From contig NZ_AKCS01000013.1 of assembly GCF_000299035.1 (NCBI RefSeq), forward strand, positions 124,001-188,000: a stretch of 64,000 nt of DNA. Reading direction: 5' to 3'. The stretch's first letter is position 1, and each line of letters starts with the position of its first letter. Source of the DNA: Bacillus bingmayongensis. Lineage in GTDB: Bacteria; Bacillota; Bacilli; Bacillales; Bacillaceae_G. The position numbers and the translations under genes were made by a program. The notes under the pieces are model-generated. The model worked only from the letters and a program-made list of their open reading frames with translations. It did no database searches and had not been told where the DNA came from. Below, piece by piece: positions 1-9,419 of this stretch.

Positions 1-1
1 C

Positions 2-3000
2 GATATGGATGTTATTAATTTATCACTAGGTGCATCTATTAATGATCCTTTATATCCTACTTCTGTGGCAGTGAACAATGCAATGTTAGCTGGTGTTGTC
101 ACAGTTGTGGCGGCAGGAAATAGTGGACCAGAAGAAGGGACTCTTGGATCACCTAGTGCGGCGGCACTTCCGATTACAGTTGGAGCGAGCGACGCTGCGA
201 TGACCATTCCAACATTTTCGGCTGATGCAGGTGATTTACATGTGGATAAGATGATGCTACTTGGAAAAAGCTTTACTGATAAGCTTGAGGACTTAAAAGG
301 GAAATCTTTATCTGTTGTATATGCAGGGCTTGGAAAATCAGGTGATTTTACGGGGAAAGATGTAAAAGGAAAGTTAGCGCTTATCCAGCGTGGTGAGATT
401 ACATTTGATGAAAAGATTAAAAATGCAAAAGAAGCAGGCGCAAAAGCCGTTATTGTGTACAACAATGTGGATGGTGAAATTACAAGTTATCTTGGAGAAA
501 GTACCTCATCTATTCCATCTTTCCGCTTAACAAAAGCAGATGGTGAGAAATTACAAGCAAAAGCTGTACAAGGAGATGTATCTTTAGCGTTTGGAGAACT
601 GAGTAACACAAAAACAGAGGGAGATCACTTAGCTGATTTCAGTTCACGCGGTCCTGCAAGTAAAACAGATGATATTAAACCAGATATTGTAGCGCCAGGT
701 GTGTCTATTTTCTCTACTGTTCCTGAGTATATAAATGATCCAAAGGATGGCGAAAATTATCCGGTAGCATATGGACGTATGTCAGGTACATCTATGGCAA
801 CTCCTCATACTGCGGGGGTAGCAGCATTAATTTTACAAGAACATCCAAACTATAGTCCGTTTGAAGTAAAAGAGGCGCTTATGAATACAGCAGTTGATTT
901 AAAAGAAGAGCGTTCTGTATTTGAAGTAGGATCAGGACGAATTGATGCTTATCGTGCAGTTCATACGGATACATTTATTGAAGTTATCGATAAAACGTCA
1001 AACATTGTAAATGATGAAGAAGTAGAAATGGAAGAAAAAACTGGCTCTATTGCATTCGGTTATAAAACTCAATTGGCAAATGGACCAATTAAAGATAGCC
1101 GAAAAGTTCTCATTAAAAACAACAATAAAACAGAAGAAAAAGAGTTCAAATTAGAAGTAGAGTTTTCACCAACGAGTGTAGGGGTGCAGGATGCAGCGAA
1201 GAATGGTGTGAAATTGAACGTACAAGATTCTATTAAGGTAGCCCCCGGTGCATCTGGTGAAATTAGTCCTGAAATTATTATTCCAGAAAACGCAGAATTC
1301 GGTAGATATGAAGGATATATTCATATTTCAAATAAAAACAATGAAAAAGAAATATATCAAGTACCATTCGCAGTGAAATTCACAGAAAAAGGAATTGCAT
1401 CTGTAGATTTGCTTAGAGATGCAATGGCGACAGATGCATCTAACTTCCATCCATTTATGGGAAGACCGAGTTCACCGTTGACATTTAAATTAAATAGTCC
1501 ACTTGAAACCATTGATGCGGTGGTGAAGGATCGAAAAACAGGAAAGGCATTAGGAATTGTTGGCACACTTAATGCTAGCGGTCTAACACCGAATAATGAA
1601 TATATAATGTTCGATGGTATGGGAGGATATGTGTTCCCATTTACAGGAGATCCAAATCATCCAATTGGAGACAAGCGGGTTATGTTGCCTGACGGAGATT
1701 ACCAACTCGACTTTGTTGGATACGATAAAGAAGGGAAATCTTATACAAAAGGAGATAGCGCAATTATTGATAATGTTAAACCTGAAGTGAAGTTCAATGA
1801 TGTGCAACCTGGGGTTCATGAAGTAAATGAATCTATGTTCACAGAAGAAGATGGACAAAGGGCATTATGGGTACATGGTAATATTTATGATTCTACGGTG
1901 GATGCATTAAAGGCAAAAGGCCTCCAGTATGACCAAAAGGCTAATGAAATTGTATATTACCAAAACTCCGCCTTTCCGTCAGGTTGGTTGAATACAATTC
2001 AAGCCAATGGTGATTTTAAATTTGGCGTACTTCCAGAGGAAATTAATGAACCGCTTAATTTAAGATTATTTGGCTATGACCTCGCAACAGCTGGAAATAT
2101 GGCGAATGGATTTAAAGATTACGTATTTGTCAAAGAAGGAACAGAATACGCTGTGCCAAGCTATGACAAAGATAAAATAAAATTAGGAGACAAAATTACG
2201 TTAACTTTAAATCTCAATAATGTGAAACAACTTATGTCAGGTACATTTGAGATTCCTTATAGTAAACAGTTATTTAAATTTACAGATGTTAAACCAAATC
2301 CAGCTCTTACGGAATATGCAAAACAACATGGATTAAATATCAAGTTAGAAGATCCGGCAATAAATGAAGAAGGAACTTGGGAAAATAAAGTAAAAGTTGG
2401 CGCATCTGTAGAAGGAAAAGAATTTAAGGGGTTAGATGGTGATACACCATTTTTAGATGTTACATTCGAGATGACGAGTGATGAATATTTTTATGATTTA
2501 ACTGCATTTGGAGCGGATAAATTCTCTTATACAAAAGCTGGTGCATCAGAGTCTGTTGAAATTCCTATTTTTAAAGAAAAAGCTTTTTCGATTATTGCAA
2601 AGCATTCAACGGTTACAGGATATATTGGACCGGAAGCATTCTTGAATGAAGAAGGATATCTAAATAAGAAAGATTATACAAAACTAGGAGCAAAAGTGTA
2701 CGCGGTTGGCAAGGATGGAAAGAAATACACAGGAACGGTTGATGATAATGGGCAATTTGAAATTCATAATGTTCCTGTAAGCGATAAGGAATACGATATT
2801 TTTGTAGAAATGCCGGGCCATTTAAATAGTAAATTAACAACAAAAATAGGTAAAATGCAGGACGGAGAGTTAGTGGGACAACATTTTAGAGCTGATATGG
2901 ATGATAACCTTGCAGGTGATGTAAACGGCGATAAAATGGTAGATATTCAAGATGCTAGAATAGCAGCCCTATCATATGAAAAAGGAAAAGTGGCTGTCAA

Positions 3001-3175
3001 AGATGGTGACGTGAATCAAGACGGTGTTGTAAACGAAACAGATATACGTTTTATCGAGAAGAACTTCTTGAAAAAGGGTCCGGATGCCAAAGAAAATCAG
3101 AAACCAATAGAAAATGTGGGACCAGTGACGTTAGAGAAAATCTTACGCTCGATTGGATTAGAACCGAAAAAATAA
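2..3175 (+). CDS. Subtilisin-like (S8) secreted serine protease with PA and dockerin domains, 5' end outside window
   Basis: The open frame enters from the left edge, so the N-terminal signal, propeptide and the catalytic Asp and His are off-window. Visible features, numbered from the first Met at base 5, are: the VINLSLGA strand of the S8 core (about residues 3-10); a protease-associated insert (about 85-200); the catalytic Ser in GTSMATPHTAGVAAL (about 262); a long Fn3-like beta region; and a C-terminal dockerin-type pair of Ca-binding loops (GDVNGDKMVDIQDARI and GDVNQDGVVNETDIRF, about 975-1030). The architecture is that of Vpr/lactocepin-type extracellular proteases, which degrade proteins outside the cell. 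A terminator follows. The dockerin is unusual for a non-cellulosomal organism. Family assignment is secure; substrate is unknown. Confidence 0.93.
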   Translation, partial: DMDVINLSLGASINDPLYPTSVAVNNAMLAGVVTVVAAGNSGPEEGTLGSPSAAALPITVGASDAAMTIPTFSADAGDLHVDKMMLLGKSFTDKLEDLKGKSLSVVYAGLGKSGDFTGKDVKGKLALIQRGEITFDEKIKNAKEAGAKAVIVYNNVDGEITSYLGESTSSIPSFRLTKADGEKLQAKAVQGDVSLAFGELSNTKTEGDHLADFSSRGPASKTDDIKPDIVAPGVSIFSTVPEYINDPKDGENYPVAYGRMSGTSMATPHTAGVAALILQEHPNYSPFEVKEALMNTAVDLKEERSVFEVGSGRIDAYRAVHTDTFIEVIDKTSNIVNDEEVEMEEKTGSIAFGYKTQLANGPIKDSRKVLIKNNNKTEEKEFKLEVEFSPTSVGVQDAAKNGVKLNVQDSIKVAPGASGEISPEIIIPENAEFGRYEGYIHISNKNNEKEIYQVPFAVKFTEKGIASVDLLRDAMATDASNFHPFMGRPSSPLTFKLNSPLETIDAVVKDRKTGKALGIVGTLNASGLTPNNEYIMFDGMGGYVFPFTGDPNHPIGDKRVMLPDGDYQLDFVGYDKEGKSYTKGDSAIIDNVKPEVKFNDVQPGVHEVNESMFTEEDGQRALWVHGNIYDSTVDALKAKGLQYDQKANEIVYYQNSAFPSGWLNTIQANGDFKFGVLPEEINEPLNLRLFGYDLATAGNMANGFKDYVFVKEGTEYAVPSYDKDKIKLGDKITLTLNLNNVKQLMSGTFEIPYSKQLFKFTDVKPNPALTEYAKQHGLNIKLEDPAINEEGTWENKVKVGASVEGKEFKGLDGDTPFLDVTFEMTSDEYFYDLTAFGADKFSYTKAGASESVEIPIFKEKAFSIIAKHSTVTGYIGPEAFLNEEGYLNKKDYTKLGAKVYAVGKDGKKYTGTVDDNGQFEIHNVPVSDKEYDIFVEMPGHLNSKLTTKIGKMQDGELVGQHFRADMDDNLAGDVNGDKMVDIQDARIAALSYEKGKVAVKDGDVNQDGVVNETDIRFIEKNFLKKGPDAKENQKPIENVGPVTLEKILRSIGLEPKK

Positions 3176-3500
3176 GTAGGTACAATTTTGGAGTACAGTA
3201 TGCTATTAAACAACTGCTATAGAGTTGCTTCTCATGTATAAAAAAAACAGATAGGATGAAGAGAATTTTTATGATCAATGAGGACCGGTAATGCTTCGCT
3301 GTGACGTTACCGGTTTTTCTTAAAGTGTATATGTTCTATAGTGACATATATTTTTCATTTTGTATTTTGATATCTGAATTTATTTAAATGGTTGAAAATG
3401 GGTTAGTTCTCAACGCGGGACAAGTTATAAGTCTTATTATTTTTTGCGGAATGGGTATGTTATCAATAATTTGAATTTTTAAAATAGGGGGATTATTGAA
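3176..3500. other. Intergenic region, protease to camelysin-like gene
   Basis: This 325-base gap holds the protease terminator (3284-3319) and the leader of the camelysin-like gene. No further gene or RNA is recognised in it. Confidence 0.6.
3284..3319 (+). terminator. Rho-independent terminator of the S8 protease gene
   Basis: Arms ACCGGTAA and TTACCGGT are followed by TTTTT, about 110 bases after the protease stop codon. Confidence 0.8.
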
Positions 3501-4100
3501 ATGGGTTTTAAGAAAAAGCTTGGTATGAGTGCTATGACTGCAGTTCTTGGTTTATCTTTAATTGGGGGAGGAACGTATGCGTATTTCAGTGATAAAGAAG
3601 TATCAAATAACACGTTTGCAGCTGGTACTTTAGATTTGAGTGTTGATCCTAAAGTTGTTATTGATGTAGATAATCTTAAGCCAGGTGACGAAATGGAGCG
3701 TGGTTTTCAACTAGTTAACAAAGGCACTTTAGCGATAGGAGACGTGAAACTTCTTACAGATTATACTGTAACAGATGCTAAAGGAGATAATGGAAATGCT
3801 GATTTCGGTGATCACATCCGTGTCGATTTCTTGTGGAACTTGGATAAAAATTCAGTGCCTATTTGGTCTACTACATTGTCTGAGTTGAAAAAAGCCACGC
3901 AAAATGGAAGCGTTCCTGATCTTGTACAAAAAGGCATTATAGCTCAAGAAGAAAATGGACTTGCTCCTGGTGATGATGATACTTTCTATGTGATGTTTAC
4001 ATTTGTAGATAACGGTGAAGATCAAAATGTATTTCAAGGAGATGCATTGAATTTGAATTGGACTTTCAACTCAATGCAGACAGAAGGTGAGGATAAGTAA
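3501..4100 (+). CDS. Camelysin/TasA-family secreted protein (CalY paralogue)
   Basis: The 199-residue protein starts with a basic, hydrophobic signal (MGFKKKLGMSAMTAVLGLSL) and has the family hallmark TYAYFSDKEVSNNTFAAGTLDL immediately after, where signal peptidase SipW-type cleavage is expected. The rest is a beta-rich TasA/CalY domain (M73 family) with FQGDALNLNWTFN near the C terminus. Family members assemble into biofilm fibres or act as surface metalloproteases. The AGGGGGA-like Shine-Dalgarno sequence lies 8 bases before the ATG. No sipW or sinR neighbour is visible, so this looks like a stand-alone paralogue rather than the main tasA-calY locus. The adjacent secreted protease gene has its own terminator, so the two are not an operon. 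The family is clear; fibre formation versus protease role is not. Confidence 0.9.
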   Translation: MGFKKKLGMSAMTAVLGLSLIGGGTYAYFSDKEVSNNTFAAGTLDLSVDPKVVIDVDNLKPGDEMERGFQLVNKGTLAIGDVKLLTDYTVTDAKGDNGNADFGDHIRVDFLWNLDKNSVPIWSTTLSELKKATQNGSVPDLVQKGIIAQEENGLAPGDDDTFYVMFTFVDNGEDQNVFQGDALNLNWTFNSMQTEGEDK

Positions 4101-4223
4101 ATGTAAAGATTACTGTTCTTATACAAGAATAAGTTGATAGAGACTGGAAGGGTGCTATTCTTGATAGAACTATATCTTTAGTTGTGATGTAAACACTTTT
4201 TTGATAAATTCTCTAAATATCGT

Positions 4224-4257
4224 ACAGATTGATTTGATAAATCAATCTGTTTTTTTA
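4224..4257 (+). terminator. Rho-independent terminator of the camelysin-like gene
   Basis: Perfect 12-bp arms (ACAGATTGATTT / AAATCAATCTGT) with loop GATA are followed by seven T. Confidence 0.9.
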
Positions 4258-4353
4258 TTATTGGATAGGATTTATACGTTTTACTTACATTCGTAGCAGT
4301 ATTTTTCATATTCATAGCGAATTAATTAAGAGATACATAAAGGAGGGGTATAT

Positions 4354-5325
4354 ATGGAAATAGCTGTAGAACGAGTTTTTACAAATGAAATTTTAGAAGA
4401 AGCTGCAAACTTATTTAACGTTACAGTGGAGAAAACACCGCTTGGTGATTTTGAAAACTATATTTTTCATGCAAAGGATGAAAAAGGAGCATCTTACGTA
4501 TTAAGATTAACTCACTCTTCTCATCGGTCTGAAAAACAAGTGGAAGCAGAGTTAGATTTTTTACAGTATCTCAAAGAACATGGAGCTAAGATTGCTGGAC
4601 CATATTATTCAAAATCTAGAAAACTTGTAGAAGGGATACAAGCGGTAGATGGAACTTTCTTTTACACTTCTTTATTTGTATATGCTAAAGGAGAACGAGT
4701 AAAAGGAGATACATCAATATATTGGGGAGACGGTCTTTTTGAAGCATGGGGCAAAGCGATTGGTCAGCTTCATCGTCTTACAATTGATTATCCAAAAACG
4801 GAATATCGAGATACATGGGAAGTAGAAGAAAAAGCAATTATTGATGAGTTAGAGGATGAAAAAGTGCAAAGTATTGCTTATAAATTAATGGAAGAGATAA
4901 AGACTCTTCCTGTGGAAAAGACAACGTTTGGTCTTATGCATGGTGATATTCATCAAGGGAATTTTCATTACGATGGTAAAGAGTTAACGATTTTTGATTT
5001 TGATGATGCGACTTATAATTATTTTATACATGATTTAGCAATGGTTAGCTATTATTCTGTTCTTACAACAAATTGGACAGAAGAAGAGAAAACATTGTTT
5101 GCTCGTAACCAATTAAAGGCGCTAAGAAAAGGATATGAATCTGAACACCAATTAGCAGAAATTTGGTATGAATCGCTACCGTTATTTTTTAGACTTCGTG
5201 ATGTCGGTTTGTATGGCACGATTCAGAAAAAGTTTAAAGGGAAAGAAATGCCAGTACATTTTCAAAAACTAGCAGATGAACTTTATGTAAGGATTATAAA
5301 GCAGGAAGCCATTGTGAATATATAA
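4354..5325 (+). CDS. APH/choline-kinase-fold phosphotransferase
   Basis: This is a 323-residue soluble protein with the aminoglycoside/choline/homoserine kinase fold. The N-lobe carries YVLRLTH, the catalytic loop reads MHGDIHQGNFHY (about residue 196) and the metal-binding motif is IFDFDDA (about residue 212). These are the conserved Brenner-type HGDxHxxN and DFD motifs, so phosphotransfer from ATP to a small hydroxyl compound is expected. The substrate cannot be read from sequence, and antibiotic resistance should not be assumed. The gene is monocistronic, with AAAGGAGGGG just before the ATG and its own terminator. Confidence 0.88.
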   Translation: MEIAVERVFTNEILEEAANLFNVTVEKTPLGDFENYIFHAKDEKGASYVLRLTHSSHRSEKQVEAELDFLQYLKEHGAKIAGPYYSKSRKLVEGIQAVDGTFFYTSLFVYAKGERVKGDTSIYWGDGLFEAWGKAIGQLHRLTIDYPKTEYRDTWEVEEKAIIDELEDEKVQSIAYKLMEEIKTLPVEKTTFGLMHGDIHQGNFHYDGKELTIFDFDDATYNYFIHDLAMVSYYSVLTTNWTEEEKTLFARNQLKALRKGYESEHQLAEIWYESLPLFFRLRDVGLYGTIQKKFKGKEMPVHFQKLADELYVRIIKQEAIVNI

Positions 5326-5340
5326 TACACATGTAACGTA

Positions 5341-5377
5341 ACAAAGTATATATTTCGAATATATACTTTGTTTTTTT
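5341..5377 (+). terminator. Rho-independent terminator of the phosphotransferase gene
   Basis: Perfect 13-bp arms ACAAAGTATATAT / ATATATACTTTGT with a 5-base loop are followed by a T run. Confidence 0.92.
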
Positions 5378-5489
5378 ATACAAAAATATGTTTGTTTTAT
5401 CAAAATAATATTGTCATAGACTATAGATACATTTATAATTTTTGTATATTCTGAATATTCTTCATAAAACAAAGAGGAGGGGGAATGGA

Positions 5490-6950
5490 TTGGAGGCTTT
5501 CGTTGCTTGGCTAAATAATATTGTATGGAGTCCCGCACTTGTTTATTTATGTTTAGGAGTAGGTCTATATTTTTCAATACGAACGAGGTTTTTACAAGTT
5601 AGGCATGCAGGTGAAATGGTGAGGCTTACATTTAAAGGGGAAAAGTCAGAAGCGGGTGTTTCTTCTTTCCAAGCGTTAGCACTTTCTTTATCAGGACGCG
5701 TTGGAACAGGGAATATCGCTGGTGTAGCAACAGCAGTTGCATTTGGTGGACCGGGAGCTGTTTTTTGGATGTGGGCTGTGGCATTTTTAGGAGCGGGATC
5801 TGCTTATGTAGAATCAACACTTGCTCAAATATATAAAACGAAGCACAAAGGACAATTTCGTGGTGGCCCAGCGTATTACATTGAAAAAGGCTTAGGGGTT
5901 AAGTGGTATGCACTTGTGTTTGTTGCTGCTACAATCCTAGCAACAGGTATGTTACTACCAGGTGTTCAAGCAAATAGTATTGCCTTAAGTTTGGAAACAG
6001 CTTTTGGTATTAATACATCTGTCTCAGGAGCAATATTAGTTGTTGTATTAGCACTTATTATTTTTGGTGGGGTTAAGCGTATTGTTAACGTAGCACAAGT
6101 TGTTGTGCCATTTATGGCGGTTGGATATATACTTGTTGCTTGCATAATCGTGTTTATGAATATTGAAAAGTTACCAGAAGCATTTATGTTAATTATAAAA
6201 AGTGCATTTGCATTAGAAGCTGCTTTTGGAGGGATTATTGGTTTAGCAATTTCTTGGGGAGTAAAACGTGGTATTTATTCGAACGAAGCTGGTCAAGGAA
6301 CTGGGGCACATGCTGCGGCAGCTGCGGAAGTATCGCATCCAGCAAAGCAAGGCCTTGTGCAAGCATTTTCCGTTTACATTGATACATTATTCGTTTGTTC
6401 AGCAACAGCGTTTATGATGATTATTACAGGCATGTATAACGTATTTGATGCAAGCGGAAAAAATTTCATTGTGAATAAACTGAATGGTGCAGAACCTGGT
6501 CCTGGATATACACAAGCTGCGGTAGAATCTATATTCCCTGGGTTTGGAAACGGTTTCGTTGCGATTTCCCTATTATTCTTTGCTTTTACAACGATTATGG
6601 CGTATTACTACATTGCAGAAACGAATATTGCCTATTTAAATCGTGATAAAGACCGTCCATGGATGTCACTTGTTTTAAAAATTGTTTTCTTAGGTGTTGT
6701 ATTCTACGGCTGTGTCAAAACAGCAGCAACTGCTTGGGCGCTTGGTGATATCGGTGTAGGGATTATGGCATGGGTTAATATCATTGCAATTTTATTATTA
6801 CAAAAACCAGCACTTCTTGCATTGAAAGACTATGAAAAGCAGAAGAAAGAAGGAAAAGATCCTGTATTCGATCCTCGGGAACTAGGAATTAAAAACGCTG
6901 ATTTCTGGGAGCATGAATACGGGAAAGATAAGAAAGAGGAAGTGTCATAA
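5490..6950 (+). CDS. Sodium:alanine/glycine symporter (AgcS family)
   Basis: The 486-residue polytopic membrane protein belongs to the alanine or glycine:cation symporter family. Family signatures include the GRVGTGNIAGVATA loop, GGPAYYIEKGLG and the GVKRGIYSNEAGQGTGAHAAAAAEV segment. It imports alanine or glycine with Na+ across the cytoplasmic membrane. The start is set at TTG 5490 because AGAGGAGGGGG lies 7 bases upstream; the in-frame ATG at 5442 has no ribosome-binding site and would add 16 non-conserved residues. The gene is bounded by hairpins on both sides. Substrate choice between alanine, glycine and glutamine is uncertain. Confidence 0.93.
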   Translation: MEAFVAWLNNIVWSPALVYLCLGVGLYFSIRTRFLQVRHAGEMVRLTFKGEKSEAGVSSFQALALSLSGRVGTGNIAGVATAVAFGGPGAVFWMWAVAFLGAGSAYVESTLAQIYKTKHKGQFRGGPAYYIEKGLGVKWYALVFVAATILATGMLLPGVQANSIALSLETAFGINTSVSGAILVVVLALIIFGGVKRIVNVAQVVVPFMAVGYILVACIIVFMNIEKLPEAFMLIIKSAFALEAAFGGIIGLAISWGVKRGIYSNEAGQGTGAHAAAAAEVSHPAKQGLVQAFSVYIDTLFVCSATAFMMIITGMYNVFDASGKNFIVNKLNGAEPGPGYTQAAVESIFPGFGNGFVAISLLFFAFTTIMAYYYIAETNIAYLNRDKDRPWMSLVLKIVFLGVVFYGCVKTAATAWALGDIGVGIMAWVNIIAILLLQKPALLALKDYEKQKKEGKDPVFDPRELGIKNADFWEHEYGKDKKEEVS

Positions 6951-6964
6951 TAGAGTATTTGTAA

Positions 6965-6999
6965 AACAATAACGGGCAGTATATCTGTCCGTTATTGTT
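6965..6999 (+). terminator. Stem-loop downstream of the AgcS gene
   Basis: Arms of about 11 bp (AACAATAACGG / CCGTTATTGTT) enclose an inner CAG/CTG stem. The T tract after it is weak, so termination is likely but not certain. Confidence 0.65.
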
Positions 7000-7119
7000 C
7001 AAATAATGGGTATTTCTATTTGCATGGCCGAATAAAATTTGAATCAGGGAAGATTCACTTTACTAAGAATTTGGCCAAGTTAAAATACGATGAAAATAAG
7101 GCAGAAAGGGGGAAAAGGA

Positions 7120-7848
7120 TTGATTGCGTTTCGTAATGTGAATAAGTTTTATGGTAGCTTTCAAGTCTTAAAAAATATTAATTTACAAGTTCAAAAAGGA
7201 GAAGTAGTTGTAATTGTGGGACCATCTGGATCTGGAAAAAGTACATTACTTCGCTGCATTAACCAATTGGAAACAATTACAGAAGGCGAATTAGTAGTAC
7301 AAGGTGTTGAAGTACATAATCCGAAAACAGATATGAATAGGCTGCGCCGGAATATTGGAATGGTATTTCAACATTTTTATTTATATCCACATAAAACAGT
7401 ACTTCAAAATATTACACTTGCACCGATAAAAGTAAGTAATGTCTCAAAAGAAGAAGCGGAAAAAACAGCAAGGTACTATTTAGAGAAAGTAGGAATTCCA
7501 GAGAAAGCGAATGTGTATCCGCAGCAATTATCTGGAGGGCAACAACAACGGGTAGCAATTGCAAGGGGGTTAGCAATGAAACCAGAAATTATGCTATTTG
7601 ATGAGCCAACTTCTGCACTTGATCCGGAAATGATTGGTGAAGTGCTTGATGTAATGAAAACTTTAGCGAAAGAAGGAATGACGATGGTTGTCGTGACCCA
7701 TGAGATGGGATTTGCACGTGAAGTAGCAGATCGTATCATATTCATGGATGAAGGACAAATTCTCGAAGATACCAAGCCAGTAGACTTCTTTGCAAATCCA
7801 GAGCAAGAAAGAGCACGATTGTTCTTAAGCCGGGTGTTAAATCATTAG
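7120..7848 (+). CDS. glnQ: Polar amino-acid ABC transporter ATP-binding protein
   Basis: This is a 242-residue ABC ATPase with Walker [11 protein letters not shown]-loop VFQHFYLYP, signature LSGGQQQR, Walker B IMLFDEP and H-loop VVTHE. Sequence and gene order match GlnQ-type ATPases that power glutamine/polar amino-acid import with the following genes. The start is assigned to TTG 7120, 7 bases after GAAAGGGGG; the upstream ATG at 7090 lacks a site and gives a non-family N terminus. It is the first gene of an ATPase, binding protein, permease, permease operon, the same order as B. subtilis glnQHMP. The amino acid bound is inferred, not shown. Confidence 0.93.
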   Translation: MIAFRNVNKFYGSFQVLKNINLQVQKGEVVVIVGPSGSGKSTLLRCINQLETITEGELVVQGVEVHNPKTDMNRLRRNIGMVFQHFYLYPHKTVLQNITLAPIKVSNVSKEEAEKTARYYLEKVGIPEKANVYPQQLSGGQQQRVAIARGLAMKPEIMLFDEPTSALDPEMIGEVLDVMKTLAKEGMTMVVVTHEMGFAREVADRIIFMDEGQILEDTKPVDFFANPEQERARLFLSRVLNH

Positions 7849-7860
7849 AGGAGGGATTTC

Positions 7861-8697
7861 ATGTTAAAAGTGAAAAAACTGTTTGTTTTAATTGTATTTT
7901 CATGTTTATTTACTCTTATCATAGCAGGTTGCGGAAGTAAGAAGGAGACGTCTAAAGAAGTATCTAAAGAATCTTCTGGTGGAAATGTAGTAGAACAAAT
8001 TAAAAAACGAGGAAAACTAGTGGTTGGAGTTAAGAATGATACAAATTTATTTGGATTGAAAGACCCTGCAACAGGGAAGGTAGAAGGGTTTGATGTTGAT
8101 GTTGCAAAAGCACTTGCGAAAAAAATTCTAGGTGATGAGAGTAAATTAGAATTAAAAGAAGTGACTTCAAAAACGCGTATTCCAATGTTGAAGAACGGCG
8201 ATATTGATGCGATTATCGCAACGATGACAATTACAGAAGAGCGTAAAAAAGAAGTTGATTTTTCAGATGTATATTTTAAAGCGGGGCAGTCGTTACTTGT
8301 GAAAAAAGGAAGCAAGATTAAGAGTATTGATGATGTGAAAAGTGGTGTGAAAGTATTGGCGGTAAAAGGGTCAACTTCTACACAGAATGTTCGTAAAAAA
8401 TCACCAGAAGCAACGGTACTAGAATTCGAAAATTATAGCGAAGCATTTACAGCATTAAAAGCTGGGAAAGGTGATGTTCTTACAACTGATAATGCTATTT
8501 TATATGGCATGGCAAAACAAGATGTAAATTATCAAGTTGTTGGGAAAATCTTCACGGATGAGCCATATGGAATTGCCGTTCAAAAAGGAGCAACAGATTT
8601 AACAAAGGCAATTAATGATTTATTAAAAGAAATGAAAGCAGATGGAGAATACGATAAATTATATGAAAAATGGATTGGTGAAAAGCCAGAGAAGTAA
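7861..8697 (+). CDS. glnH: Amino-acid ABC transporter substrate-binding lipoprotein
   Basis: The 278-residue protein has a lipoprotein signal with lipobox IAGC (Cys24) and a family-3 solute-binding domain. Seen are VVGVKNDTNLFGLKDP, the GFDVDVAKALA motif and the TITEERKKEVDFSDVYF segment typical of glutamate/glutamine binding proteins. After lipidation it sits on the outer face of the membrane and delivers the amino acid to the permeases. GAGGAGGGA lies just before the ATG, 12 bases after glnQ. A hairpin after the gene separates it from the permease genes and may raise its expression relative to them. Confidence 0.93.
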   Translation: MLKVKKLFVLIVFSCLFTLIIAGCGSKKETSKEVSKESSGGNVVEQIKKRGKLVVGVKNDTNLFGLKDPATGKVEGFDVDVAKALAKKILGDESKLELKEVTSKTRIPMLKNGDIDAIIATMTITEERKKEVDFSDVYFKAGQSLLVKKGSKIKSIDDVKSGVKVLAVKGSTSTQNVRKKSPEATVLEFENYSEAFTALKAGKGDVLTTDNAILYGMAKQDVNYQVVGKIFTDEPYGIAVQKGATDLTKAINDLLKEMKADGEYDKLYEKWIGEKPEK

Positions 8698-8711
8698 AGT
8701 ATAGAAAGAGT

Positions 8712-8738
8712 AAGAGGATGAGAGATACTCATCCTCTT
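8712..8738 (+). promoter_or_regulatory. Intercistronic hairpin between binding-protein and permease genes
   Basis: A perfect 11-bp inverted repeat AAGAGGATGAG / CTCATCCTCTT with a 5-base loop lies between glnH and the first permease. There is no T run. Such structures in ABC operons usually stabilise the upstream message or partly terminate, giving more binding protein than permease. Confidence 0.75.
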
Positions 8739-8762
8739 CTTGTAAAGAAAGAGGGGGAGCAT

Positions 8763-9419
8763 TTGCCTGATTTTTCTATTCTTACAAATAATCTTGATCT
8801 GTATTTGGAAGGGTTTAAATATACAGTGATGTCCAGTATTGTCGCACTGATTGGGAGTTTCATTCTTGGCATTATTATGGCAGTGATGCGAATTGCACCC
8901 ATTCGAGTTTTGAATTGGTTTGGCGCGGCTTATGTAGAATTCATTCGAAATATTCCACTCGTTTTAATTGCATTTGTATTTTACTTTGCTTTTCCGGTAA
9001 TGGGCGTTACATTAAATGGATTTGTTGCTGGTACGGCTGCACTTACAGTCTATACAGCGGCATTTATTGCAGAAGCAATTCGAGCTGGAATTTTGTCAGT
9101 TCCGAAAGGACAGATGGAAGCTGCGCGTTCTTCTGGCTTAACGTACGTGCAAGCTATGTATTATGTCGTTTTACCACAAGCTATTAAAATAGTAATTCCA
9201 CCATTAGGTAATCAATTTCTTAATTTAGTAAAAAACTCATCTATACTTGGCATTATTGCTGGGGCAGATTTGATGTATCAAGGGGATTTAATTTCAACAA
9301 GAACATTTGTGACATTTGATGTGTATATATTTGTTGGTATGTTTTATTTACTTTTAACTGTACCGCTTAGTATGCTTGTGCGTTACTTTGAGAAACGCTT
9401 AGCGAAAGGAGCGGTGTAA
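8763..9419 (+). CDS. glnM: Amino-acid ABC transporter permease (GlnM-like)
   Basis: This 218-residue integral membrane protein of the HisM/GlnP class carries the EAA loop (EAARSSGLTYVQAMYYVVLPQAIK) that contacts the ATPase, and FIRNIPLVL after the second membrane segment. The start is TTG 8763, with AAGAGGGGGAG 4-9 bases before it. The in-frame ATG at 8718 lies inside the hairpin stem and has no ribosome-binding site. It forms the membrane channel with the next permease, whose ATG follows its stop codon directly. Confidence 0.9.
   Translation: MPDFSILTNNLDLYLEGFKYTVMSSIVALIGSFILGIIMAVMRIAPIRVLNWFGAAYVEFIRNIPLVLIAFVFYFAFPVMGVTLNGFVAGTAALTVYTAAFIAEAIRAGILSVPKGQMEAARSSGLTYVQAMYYVVLPQAIKIVIPPLGNQFLNLVKNSSILGIIAGADLMYQGDLISTRTFVTFDVYIFVGMFYLLLTVPLSMLVRYFEKRLAKGAV

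Noticed and set aside
3405-3425. GTTCTCA before the camelysin-like gene as a SinR operator
   Set aside because: A single 7-base partial match to the SinR consensus is expected by chance; no second half-site was found.
4354-5325. Antibiotic-resistance gene (aminoglycoside phosphotransferase)
   Set aside because: Only the generic APH/choline kinase fold is visible; there is no mobile context or resistance-specific motif.
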